From: Dipylidium caninum
Lineage: Eukaryota; Platyhelminthes; Cestoda; Cyclophyllidea; Dipylidiidae
Direction of reading: 5' to 3'
Assembly (NCBI GenBank): GCA_017562135.1
Contig: QEYB01000629.1
Location: forward strand, 248,001-312,000
DNA: 64,000 nucleotides
Made by a program: the position numbers and the translations under genes. Below are positions 39,801-50,400 of the stretch, in pieces. Positions within the stretch are counted from its first letter, which is position 1. Every line of letters starts with the position of its first letter. The notes beneath the pieces were generated by a model, which ran no database searches, had not been told where the DNA came from, and worked only from the letters and a program-made list of their open reading frames with translations.

Positions 39801-42800
39801 TTAACAATCATATCCTTAAAATGGAAAAAAATGCAACCAGGACCACAGGACATATGTGAGATCTTCGATAATTAACTGGTGAAATAATTAAGAATTTACC
39901 TTGAGATGTATAGTGGAGCGTTTCAATAAAAAGCGACTAATAGGGGAATGTGAGACAATGGAAAACATGAGTATGAGACACTTTAAGGAAATCTGATCAA
40001 AGGTCCAAACTCGAAGTAAAATGTTAAAATGACGGAATGGGTAATTCCATAATTGTCAGACTTGTCAACAAACAAATTAACAGGGAACTATTTATTTTGC
40101 GTGGTCGTCGTGAAGAACCTAGATCATTTGGGAATTGGTGCAAATTTGTGGGGTTCCACTAAGCCACGTCACCTGTGAGAAAGAAAATAAACTGTGCTAA
40201 ACCCTTAATCTTTAAGAAATACGAAAGTTATCGCCATTCAGGAACGAGGTAGTTTGATTTACTTTAAGATTTTATAGTTTTTTTGCTCAGCACTGAATGT
40301 TCAACAATCTATTCCAAGACTATGTTCCATACCGAACTGCATTTCTACCCCTTTTGCAATTTGTGACCAGTGATTAAAGTTGATTAAAGTAACAAGTTAG
40401 AGCTCACACTGTTCAGATCCCATAAGTAAAAGAAAAATACGTTTATATAGGCAATGATTTCCATGTATCGAAACGGATTAACGTGCAGAAAAGATCCAGG
40501 TTACTTCGGCAAACGACGGAAGTTAGTTAGTTAACGTTTCGCAATTACACGTTTCTCTGAGCAAACAATGCCGGTTTGGAAAAGTAACAACAATTTTTTG
40601 CAAGTAATGCGAAATCATACCTTCAATCAGCGCCAACTTTCTGAGTCGGGTAACCTTTAATTGCACTTGGGATTACATTAACAGGAAAATGCTCACTCCA
40701 TTGTATTTCGAATCTAAAATACAATCTTCCACTGTGGAGAAATTTTAATGCATCTTGTCTCAGGTGCCCAATTACTTCACATTAACCTTTAGAAAAATGT
40801 CTTTTACATTAATTGTAATTAAATCGTAGTAATTTCAAAAGATAATACAATAGAATCTACAAAATTGCCACATTCACAAAACAACCCCCTCCTGTAACTT
40901 TATCAACATACTTCTCTGTGTCACTCTGTAGCAAATAGATTTTATTATTCGTTAGAGTTTAGGGAAGAACGGAAATTGAGATAAAATCGTGGTTTAAAAC
41001 CACCTATTTCATTGGGTGATTGAAATGCTCAAAATAAACCAACCACACAAGAGAAGGTGATTGAAAGCAAGACGAGCTATGATGACTCGGAATCAGTGCA
41101 TGCAAAATCGGGTAAATCCATACTGCGCGCCAATCCCTGTGGAGGGGTGGAGAGATTACATGAGTAGAAATATTAAGTACCACAGCCCTTAAACACCTCC
41201 TCTCTTGTATCGTTGCCACGACATTAATGAGAGCATAAAATATATAGACTTCTGATAACTCTCACAAATTCGATTGACCATAGCCTAAACCAACTCTTAT
41301 TCGATTTACTAAAAGTCGATTTTCTTCCGTGATATTCATCTTTATTAGAAAGGTTTAATATTTCCAAATATGTGGATATATCCGCAATGAAGGAGCAGGA
41401 AAGATAAGTAACGATTAATTCTGAATGTTACTCATTCACTTCTCAAAGACCACGTCATAACAAAAAGGTATGATTTTACAAAAGTTGTAAAAAACAAAGA
41501 ATAGGAGGGAAATGATCCCTTTATCCATATTTTCACAATCTAATTTTGGAGTACCTATTACACAGCTTGTTGCAACCAATTAAAAAGAACGCTGGAATAA
41601 GCGATTTAATTGGTCCACCACTAATCCAATCACGTCTCTCGTCGACTCAAGGTGACTTACGAGAACCACTCCACGGGACCGTTGGAACGCCTGCGCTTTG
41701 GGCAAGAATTGTTGAAGCAATTTTGTCACCAAGGGCCCACATAGCTTCGTATGAAGGACCTAGACATGGCAAAGTAAACATGATGGGATTTTAGGGCTTA
41801 AATTTCACTCTGACAGAGACAACTGACTTGCTAAGATTTAGTTATGCTCTGCTAACGACCAGCTATTTGGATTTTAAATAAAAGACAATTAGAAAACAGT
41901 GTATGGAATCACATTGATACCCATGGTGAATCGTTACAAAACCAGATATTCACACTTAACTCCTCCCTTCGCCTTCGTTACTCGTTTTCAAATAGACGAT
42001 CATCACTTGCTATTTACCAAATGAAACTTGTAAGGCAACTTTGTCATTTCATATTAAGGCGCTTCTGAACGACATTGGGGACAAAGAGTAACTAACCCCC
42101 GGACGGTTTATTAGCTGAATTCATCAGGAAAGGTGCTACATAAATGTGTGCTGCAGCTATTATTAAACCCTAACAGGGCTTCATTATCTTTTTAAAAACT
42201 CATTAAAAATGCTGGCCGTTCTAATTTACTGATATTGCGTATAGCAAAATTCGTAAAAGAAGGGAACAGAGAGAGGTTATTTTGGGTTCTATGGGACAGT
42301 TATAGCTCGTTAAATTGATCGAGACGTTATGATATTTGAAGTGGAAGCAGAACAAAGCAGTTTTTCATAAGATGGTTCCAAAGTGAGATGGAAGACGACA
42401 GTAACAAGGCTAAGGAGGCGAACGAGGTGTTCTATGAAAAATGAATCAAGAAGTTGAAAGTAGAAAGTGCTACCTTGGTAAGGCGAAAGTAATGAACAAC
42501 ATGTATCACTCACCCAGAAAGGCAATATTGTGTTTAGCAAGAACTTCAGAGAGCTGTGGGTGTTCAGAGGCATGTCCCCAGCCTGCCCAAACCGCCTAAG
42601 GAGACGAAAAGGAAGAAAAATAAGAGACAATCAGTGGAGACTACGCATTCACTTGCAATACCAATCTAATGGCACGAAGATATGCTAGTACTATCTAGGT
42701 TTATCTATACATCCACAGTTAATTCCCAACTCCTACAAACGTTAAAATCAGAGACAAAATGATTGTCACGTACGCTCAATGTTCTTTCAAAAAGGCAACC

Positions 42801-45437
42801 TCAATATATGCGGAAAAGCAGACATTTTAAGGGGATTATTACCGACCCGAAAGTAATTGGGTGGAAACCGTATCCATTCAAATTTGCTCTGGTGAGAGCA
42901 AATTTGACTAGACTATCACGCTATTATGTTATATGCCTTCATTTAAGAACAATCCAATGACGAAAATTGGAAAAGAAGGCTGTGTAGACAAGTAAAAAAA
43001 CGAAGTGCCATTTAAAACCACTCTGACACATTATTATTTGGGTGCATTGTTTGTACAGATTCCGAGAGGACCGTATAATTACTTGTAAATAACACCGAAT
43101 TCTATTAGTACGTCATGAGGACAGCCTATTGATGAACCTGTACCACAAATTGATGAGTAAGGAGAACACGGATACAGGGTGTAGTCGATCCGTGTAAAAA
43201 TGACCTCATTTATACAAGTTGCACACATAAATACTGACTCACATCAACGTGATTGGAGATGGCTGTTTGAAGAATGAGTTTGACATTGGCATAGTTGTTG
43301 ACATTTGACCCACCTGGCACCATGACCATCTTGTTTGCCATCTTTATGTATTCAGCATTTGCGTGAACGTCTTCAGGGGATGCCATACACACGAAGAAGA
43401 AAGCCTCGGCGTTGCGGAAGGTCATGTAAAGCCCAACTTCGTATGGAACGCATGCACTTTACTGCAGCAATCCCATTGTTTGCCACGAGAATCTATGAGA
43501 AGATGGACTTTACCTGGGCATCTTTCAGGTTAACTAGACAGGTAGTGTTGATCTTTAAGACTGCACCTGCTTCGTCTAGTTCGAATTCCACAATTTCGAT
43601 ATAAGACACTATTTGAAAATAGTTATGGCAGTAAACTAGATAAACGTTTGCCTGGGTACGAGGTACCGTTAAGCAAATAAAAGTTTTGTCCTTTCAACCA
43701 CATCGCACGCACTTTAGGATGGAACTTAAAGCCGGATACCTTAAACTACAGAAGAATTCAAAATATTGTCTCCCCAATGCACTAGTAAGGTAGTATCCTT
43801 CAAAAACTAAAATATAAAACCCAAAGGATATTCTCGAACAATGATCCCGAAAATGAAGTACTTATGGGACGTCATTGGAGTCAAATGACCCGCGTTTGAA
43901 AAACCAAATTAACTGCCCAAGTCGAATGTTGAAGGAGACTAAAGCAATCGGTGGATAGTTAAACCAAACTAAGTGATAGGCGAAGATCACAGTACTCACT
44001 TAAAAAAATGATGATGGATCCATAATAAAAATGGGAGAGGCAATTTAATGTGCTACATACTCCTGCGACTGTCGCCCAATCAGCAGTCAGTACAATCAAA
44101 TGGCAAGTGAATTATCCCCACCCCACTATTAATGTAGTAAAAAAGCTGTAGGATACGGACATGTTAAAAAATTATACCCTTTCATGGACTCACTGGGCAC
44201 TCTAAGAGCAAAGTAAAACAAAAATAAAATGGAAAAACCCGAAGTGCCATACAGTACAAAAGGGTACGCATAAGAATTGAAATATTCAGAATTGAGCACA
44301 ATACCGATATAAAGCTTGTTTAGGGCGAGATGGATAGCAAAGAGAGATATTTGAAAAAAAAACGCGGCTGTAAAATTAAATCGACAGTGATGATTGGGAA
44401 TCACGGCAATACTATAGTAGCACTAGAAAATCCAGCGAGAAACCGCCAACTTGTTAAAAAACGACCATTCAGATGAAAGTTAATCACAAAGGTTACATAC
44501 ATGTTAGTGACATGGGCAACACCAAACTCGTGAATTCTCTTTCTGATCTAAATCCGATCATACAACGAGGAATAAGCCGAGGAAATTGATACAATGCATA
44601 GAACAAACGGTTAAAAATACAGTGATATCGCGATCAATAAGGTATACCAAAGATGGTGTCAAAACAAACCCGTTTAATGCAGCGCTGTCCGTTGAATACA
44701 CGAACGAACTCTTCGGGTGAGAGAAATGACATCTTTCGATTTTCTTGTGTTTGTGTTTCGCTTCTAAAGAGCGTAGAATATTGCCACATTAGAGTAAGCC
44801 ATACCAAACAAAACAATGTACATTTTTCAAGCTTAGAGCTCGTTTATAAGTAACATATCTTACTAAGAACAAATCTAAAGATGATATCAAATTTTGGAAC
44901 CCATGTGAGAAGAAAAGATAATACTTGAGCCATTGGTAAAGCAGGGATTTTGTGAATGACACAAGGAAAACCTCAACTCAGAGGAAAGGATATAGAAAGT
45001 CATTAAAACAACTATAATATCAATACTTCTAGAAACCTGGAGCAGGGACAGGTGGAGAAATGAATTTAGATATGTCGTAGTAAGCACAAGACAGGAATGC
45101 ATATGTACGGAATAATAATAAACAAGGAATTTTGAATACGGAAAAATGTTGGAAATGGACAAAGGGAATTGTAAATGTGGACATCTGCAAAGATAAGAAA
45201 TATGCCAGCAGATGGGTAAAAGCAAAGCTCCAATTACTTATGCACCTACGGCGTAACCGAGCGAGAAAGCTGTTAACAAGTTTTGTCACTGAAATAATTC
45301 AAAAACCGAAAACAATAGTTCGGTAAAACCAAAAGGTGGACTAACGGGCAAGGCTTAGGGGGAGATGAGGCCTGCGTCGGTGTGATTTCTTCTGTCATCT
45401 TTTTGACAGCAGTCTTCTTGTTTGAACGATTTTTCAT
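10128..45437 (-). CDS. ACC: Acetyl-CoA carboxylase, eukaryotic multidomain, 34 coding exons
   Basis: Biotin-dependent enzyme making malonyl-CoA from acetyl-CoA, bicarbonate and ATP. Exons, sense order: 45346-45437, 44670-44763, 43243-43492, 42514-42595, 41661-41759, 39483-39733, 35529-35738, 34946-35119, 34513-34841, 32838-32988, 32615-32718, 32454-32535, 31642-31853, 30959-31192, 28885-29251, 27417-27732, 26331-26752, 24827-25122, 23530-23982, 23389-23452, 22633-22812, 22057-22236, 21382-21690, 20639-20875, 19496-19738, 18311-18580, 16866-17147, 16471-16789, 14704-15128, 13426-13806, 12611-12863, 11941-12078, 11447-11807, 10128-10311. All joins keep phase except one extra base in exon 3 (43428-43430). 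Length is about 2,680 residues, longer than human ACC1 (2,346) mainly through the central region and C-terminal tail. Two introns are GC-AG. Larger introns (35739-39482, 39734-41660, 29252-30958) hold nothing recognisable. Malonyl-CoA may serve mainly elongation if, as reported for tapeworms, de novo fatty-acid synthesis is lost. Confidence 0.97.
13426..20875 (-). other. ACC: ACC carboxyltransferase region (both lobes)
   Basis: These exons encode the carboxyltransferase, which moves CO2 from carboxybiotin to acetyl-CoA. N-lobe blocks: [108 protein letters not shown] and [15 protein letters not shown]-lobe blocks: [101 protein letters not shown]. The CoA-handling and oxyanion segments are present, but the second Gly of the conserved GARIG is Arg. 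An insertion of about 20 residues (Thr/Ser-rich) precedes WLSGFFDYG. Confidence 0.93.
20639..29251 (-). other. ACC: ACC central (non-catalytic) region
   Basis: Exons between the carrier and carboxyltransferase match the ACC central domain, which acts as scaffold and regulatory region. Recognisable blocks: [167 protein letters not shown] and [17 protein letters not shown]. Species-specific insertions are visible, such as a Ser/Gly/Asn-rich stretch in exon 26331-26752 and the long Ser-rich exon 23530-23982. The 22633/22236 junction is shorter than in vertebrates by about 17 residues. Confidence 0.9.
30959..31192 (-). other. ACC: ACC biotin carboxyl carrier domain exon
   Basis: A single exon carries the swinging biotinyl domain. 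It opens with [18 protein letters not shown] and continues [20 protein letters not shown] to [14 protein letters not shown]. The lysine of EVMKL is the expected biotin attachment site. Almost all eukaryotic ACCs have EVMKM at this point, so the Leu after the lysine is unusual. The exon ends at a GTAAGA donor. Confidence 0.92.
34513..45437 (-). other. ACC: ACC N-terminus and biotin carboxylase domain
   Basis: These exons encode a short Lys/Pro-rich N-terminus ([17 protein letters not shown]...) and then the biotin carboxylase, which carboxylates biotin using ATP and bicarbonate. Motifs seen in order: [92 protein letters not shown] (ATP-grasp loop), [40 protein letters not shown] and [20 protein letters not shown]. 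The catalytic [14 protein letters not shown] block is intact. The loop has Gly where animal enzymes have Glu (ASEGGGGKG). The long regulatory N-terminus of vertebrate ACC is absent, and I see no equivalent of its AMPK site. Confidence 0.93.
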
Positions 45438-47472
45438 CTGGAGAATAAAGAATAGTTGACAACTCCAAAGCGCCAGAAGAAGTTAAGACGATGAAATTAA
45501 AAGTTTCACCGAATGAGACAAGCGATTTATGTGGGTTAGGTTTGGTACTTTAGGTTATTTATTTTAATGACATCGGTGAAACGTGGGGATCCTTCCACTG
45601 TTAAATTCCAGTGTATCTATGAAAATAAATTTACAAGTTAATTAAGGATTTACCATTGACTTGTGAACCCATGAAGGCCTAAGGCACATGTCTACTTGCT
45701 ATAAATTTATCCAGACAAAATCACTAAAGGTGAAAGCTTCCTATATATTGAACAGGTTATCTAAGAAAATCACAAAGGTAAGCATACTGGCATGTAAATG
45801 AAAATGTAATAATAACAGAGGTGAAAATTGGAGGACCGAGGCTTACCAACTAAAATAGCATTTATTCTTAAACAAGGCTGGAAAGAAATTGGAAAATAAA
45901 TCACGGGTGTGAACACGGACGTGTATTTACAAACGAACCGCTGGAGAAACAAGCTAACAAGGTCAAAATGGGGATGTTATAATTGGTCTACACGCAATCA
46001 TCACTTAAGGGAATAGGTCCAATTAAAAATACAACTATTGGATTAATTAAAACGTGTGAGGGCTAAACATATTCAACTGCTACTCTTATCAGGAAAATTA
46101 AATAATCGATTTTGAATGTTCACTGAAGCACTAATAGCAAAATAAGAGTTAATCGATAATAATGCGCGATTTAACGCTTGTGACCAAGGATACATATCTG
46201 TGAAATTTAAAGTTAGGAGGCTTAAGAATTGTGGAGATATAGAAAATATTACTTCAAATTACGTCAGACCTTCTAAACGAGGAAAATGATGTGCGAACTT
46301 CCATAGGAGGTGCAGAAGCGTATATTAGAGGATTTCAACTGAAACAGGCTGTCCTAATAATAGGTCTAAAGTAGGGGTGACTCACAAGGCATACGTATAC
46401 ATTATTTCAACGATACTATTTGACAAGACACTTAACTCTGGTCCGAAATAAGTTAACCTACGCGGATTTAATACTAGGACCAGCTTGATACCCCGAAGCA
46501 TGTTATTTTGCAGTATAAGATTTGGGAGTACCCTTTCATTCCTGAATAGCGCTTGTTTGGGTATTTGGCGAAAGAGTTATTCCGGTCCTGAGGCCGGCAA
46601 AGGTCCGCAACTCCTTACGCAGTGCACAGACAGCTTTACAACCTTAATTTGGCAATTGTGTTTCCTACAGACAAATCAAATTTGGGCCGCAAATGATTTA
46701 CTGCCACATCGGATAGTTGAATTCCAGAAATTCGGATGTGCGCACTACATAGATTTTCCTTTGGGAAGTGACTTCTGCGAGATTTTGGAGTAATGCAATC
46801 TCCACATTTTGGCTTCACAAACCCGCACATATTTAACAACTTCCGTAAAATAAATTCATGCCCTGACGCATAGATTTTGAAAAAATTCCTGAATGCAATT
46901 TTATAAGTAAGTGAGGTACATTTTGGGAAGAGTTTTGCAGGGTTTAAGAAACTTAGGAGTCAATTCCACGCCCGATTTGATTTAATATATCAACCACCTA
47001 TAGTAGCAATTCTGTAAAGCCTTATCCTACGTTAAAATACAAAAATTGCCAATTTTTATAAGATAAAGTTTTTAGCCTTGAATGTGTTCTCTTATTCATC
47101 CACAAATTATGTCTCGTGCGCGGGAATTGCATTTTTACGAACTGCCTCTTGATTGGTTAGTTCTGGGCCATACGCAGGACATTAAAATGGCATATATGTC
47201 AAATTTCTGTTCTTAATAGTACGTGTACCTTCACAGTTCCCTATTTAAACTTTTTTGTCATTGTTACTACTTAATAACGCCCGGCTTTTTTATATTTGTT
47301 AGGGTTTATATTGCTTATTTAACTCGCTCATAATTTTTTTAGCACGCATAAGTTATATTAACCCCCGATTTAAAGACTTTCTTTCTCTGAATCACTAGGA
47401 CTTTCGAATATTTTGTATGTTCATCTTACCCACAAGATATTGTAATTATGTTGTGTTTGAAATATGTAGCTG
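45438..47472. promoter_or_regulatory. Divergent interval between ACC and CNK
   Basis: About 2 kb separates the first ACC coding exon (minus) from the CNK start (plus). The ACC ATG directly follows a splice-acceptor sequence (TTATTCTCCAG), so an untranslated leader exon or spliced-leader addition is expected in this interval. Up to about 46.4 kb the plus strand is A-rich like ACC introns; from about 46.8 kb it is T-rich like CNK introns, which brackets the start sites. An open frame at 46485-46793 has no recognisable content. Confidence 0.5.
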
Positions 47473-50400
47473 ATGACTGCGCCTGACAACTTACCACCCT
47501 CATATACGACATGGTCTAACGCTCAGCTTGTATCCTGGGCTGAAGGTGTGGGATCTTCTTTTCTCCCATATCTCGCCGCTCTTCGAAGTTCCAATGTCAG
47601 TGGTAGATGGCTTTCCTGTCTCACCGACTCGGACCTTCTTCGTCTAGGTATCGATGATATAGGAGACCTTCGAAACATTCAAGCAGCAGTCTCGCGCCTT
47701 ATCGAGGACTATGCGGGAATTGGGGGCAGAAAATATGCAGAACCTTCTCTTCAGTGTCATTCGTACAGTCAGTCAATTCGGAACTCTCTTGAAACATGTT
47801 CGCTTTAACGATACTTCTTACCAAGCTGAAGAAGAGTTGGAACATCATTTGGTGAAGTGTCTCCTTCGTCTAGGTTTTGTCGCAAAAAAAGCAGCATCCT
47901 GGCTTGAGCGAAGTCCCTTCTCACACATCTCTAGGCTAGCCGCGCTTCGTGGAGTTATATTACAACACGTGGTTGATCTTAACACTGTCCTTCAGTCGGC
48001 TCTAAGGAAGTCCAGCCTGTTGACCTACGTAAACGCAATGTTAGATCTGACGAAGAGACTCCGAGATCATTTGGATGTCGTGATTCATGACTGTGATGAC
48101 TCGATTTTGCTCACTCCTTGCACGCTAGAATATGTAACACTGAGGAAGGGCGAAAATGAAAATTATGTAGGTATTCATTTTGGTCTTACAAGAATACACT
48201 TCAGGGGTTTGCCTTCTACACTAATGAGTGCCATGTTCACATCATTCAATCACTGGACTCGGATGTAAGTAATTTTTTTAAAAGCTGGCGGTCTAGAAAT
48301 TTTCTTTTTTTGAGTACGCTTTCATGAACTGGGATTTGTTGCATAACTTACGTGACTTTTACTATAAGGTTTAAATACGTGTTGCTTTGTAGATCTTCCT
48401 TATTTATGCTCTACATAGATTAACACTTTAAATTTTGTGGATTTCTCATAAGCTTAAACTACATTTCAAAGCTGTATGGTCTACTTGACTCAATCTCTAT
48501 GGAATATTTTAACAAGCCATCATTTTATCTATGGATTACCCATTAGTGACTCATTTTAAGGAAAAATACATTATTATAAGGAAGTTTCAACGTTTCATTG
48601 TTGAAAAGACACGGAAACTAAAGGCCTGTTGAGAATTTTCAGTCTTTTTACATAAAAAGCGTAATCCTACTTCAAGTGATAATCTTCTGTACTTACAGCA
48701 AAGTCCGATAAGGTGAAGTAATAACTGTCACACATAGTAACGGCAATAAATAAGTCAGCGTCAATAATTTCAGGTTTTTCTTCCATCTTACCTCGTCGTG
48801 AAATAATTATGACAGATATTCTTTTGTGTCGTTGGATGTTCATTACACTTCTTGAGGCAGAACGATCCACTACTGGTACACACAACGCCTAAGGAATAAC
48901 TCCACTCTGACTCGCTAATGTGTCTGTACTCTATATATATGTAGATGTGACCATATATGTGCGCGGCGCCGTGGCTTATCGGAAATAAATGAATGAATGG
49001 TAAAGTTGTTACTTTGGTCAAGGATCTCGTCTAAAATGACCGGACTGCTTATTTTTTTGTAGCTACAAGCTCCGGCATTTTCTTGCGGACGTATTGCGAG
49101 GGACGACGAGATAGTCGAAGTTAACAGTCAACTTGTGGTAGGTAAACTTTTTTCAATTAACATTATTTCTTCGCTGTTTTGTTTAATTTTTCGTGTTTAC
49201 TTCACTTTTTGTTCCAGGTTTTTTTGTTTATGCCGGGTTCTACTTTCAGATCGAGTCGTGCTGAACACTTTGTTTGTTACAACTTTTGTAGGATAAGCCG
49301 TAGAAGAAGATAAACCAATTGCACTTGGACAAGTTGAAGGTTTAACGCATTTAGCTTTGGGATCTATGACAAAAATGTATTGCAGATGGCATTAAGTAAC
49401 TATACGTTTTTACAGAACAACAGTCTTCAACTGAAATTGGGTTAGAGAAGCCATTTTCACCATTGGTATGAACTACGTGTTTGCGTTGTCAGGGCGATGA
49501 TATTTTTTCGTCTCTTTTGTTCTTTTTGTGCACTGAAATTAAAAGATATACTCTCATTTGAATGAACAACGCTAGGCGTAGTTGGTGTATTTCTCTTATT
49601 TTCCATGAATTTTGCCTACCCCTTGAGAGTACTCTGCCAATTAGCAATCAACTTAATCAGGAGAAAATCCCTGAATTAGTAGAGTTGATAACGATTTCAC
49701 TTTCTCTTGCTTTTCGGCGTTTCGAAGCAATGAAGATATTTAAGCATATCTAAAGGTGTACGAACACTGAACTGATTGGCGCTTGTTTAAGAAAGTTTAC
49801 TGACTGCTGCCTCTCCTCTTTGAATGCGCAAAAGTTGGCTGAGATTCTCATACATGGTACTCGGGGCGCTTAATGGTGCACTAGAATATTCGTAAGGTGA
49901 TTACCAGATCTTCCTCCCTCACGTTGACCCACTTTCCGTTGCTCTCTTCATACTACTTGAAAGACAACAAGGAAGAATCTTAGCGGCTGAAACTACGACT
50001 GCTTTGTCATTTCGTGTACTCTTTCCCTACTCCTTTTCCCCTTTACCCAAACCCAGTTGGGTTGGACACATACCGCCGTGGCGCGGTTAATTCAACAAAG
50101 CAACCGTCGCTTAGACTTGCGAGTCCGCAAGCGACCCGCTCACTGTACTGACTACTTCTCCGTCAACTCGCGACGTCAGCGCATTCAATTGATCTCCAAG
50201 GCTTTGCGACCCTTCACTGCTGAACCACAGCACTCGAGGTAAGCATCACGCTATTGAGTTAACTCGGGCCTCTCGTTCTCTTTCTCCACCTCCAAACTTG
50301 TTATTCCGGTTAGTGACCCCAAGTGTGGGATAATGAATTGTTTTTCTTTGATCTGACCTCGAATTTACTATTTTCTTAGCTCGTTCCGCTTTTTCCTTCA

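Noticed and set aside
43570..43600. tRNA B-box-like GTTCGAATTCC
   Set aside because: It deviates from the B-box consensus and no A box or cloverleaf could be formed around it; it lies in an ACC intron.
46485..46793. 102-codon open frame between ACC and CNK
   Set aside because: No family signature; an equally open frame exists on the opposite strand. Treated as intergenic or UTR.
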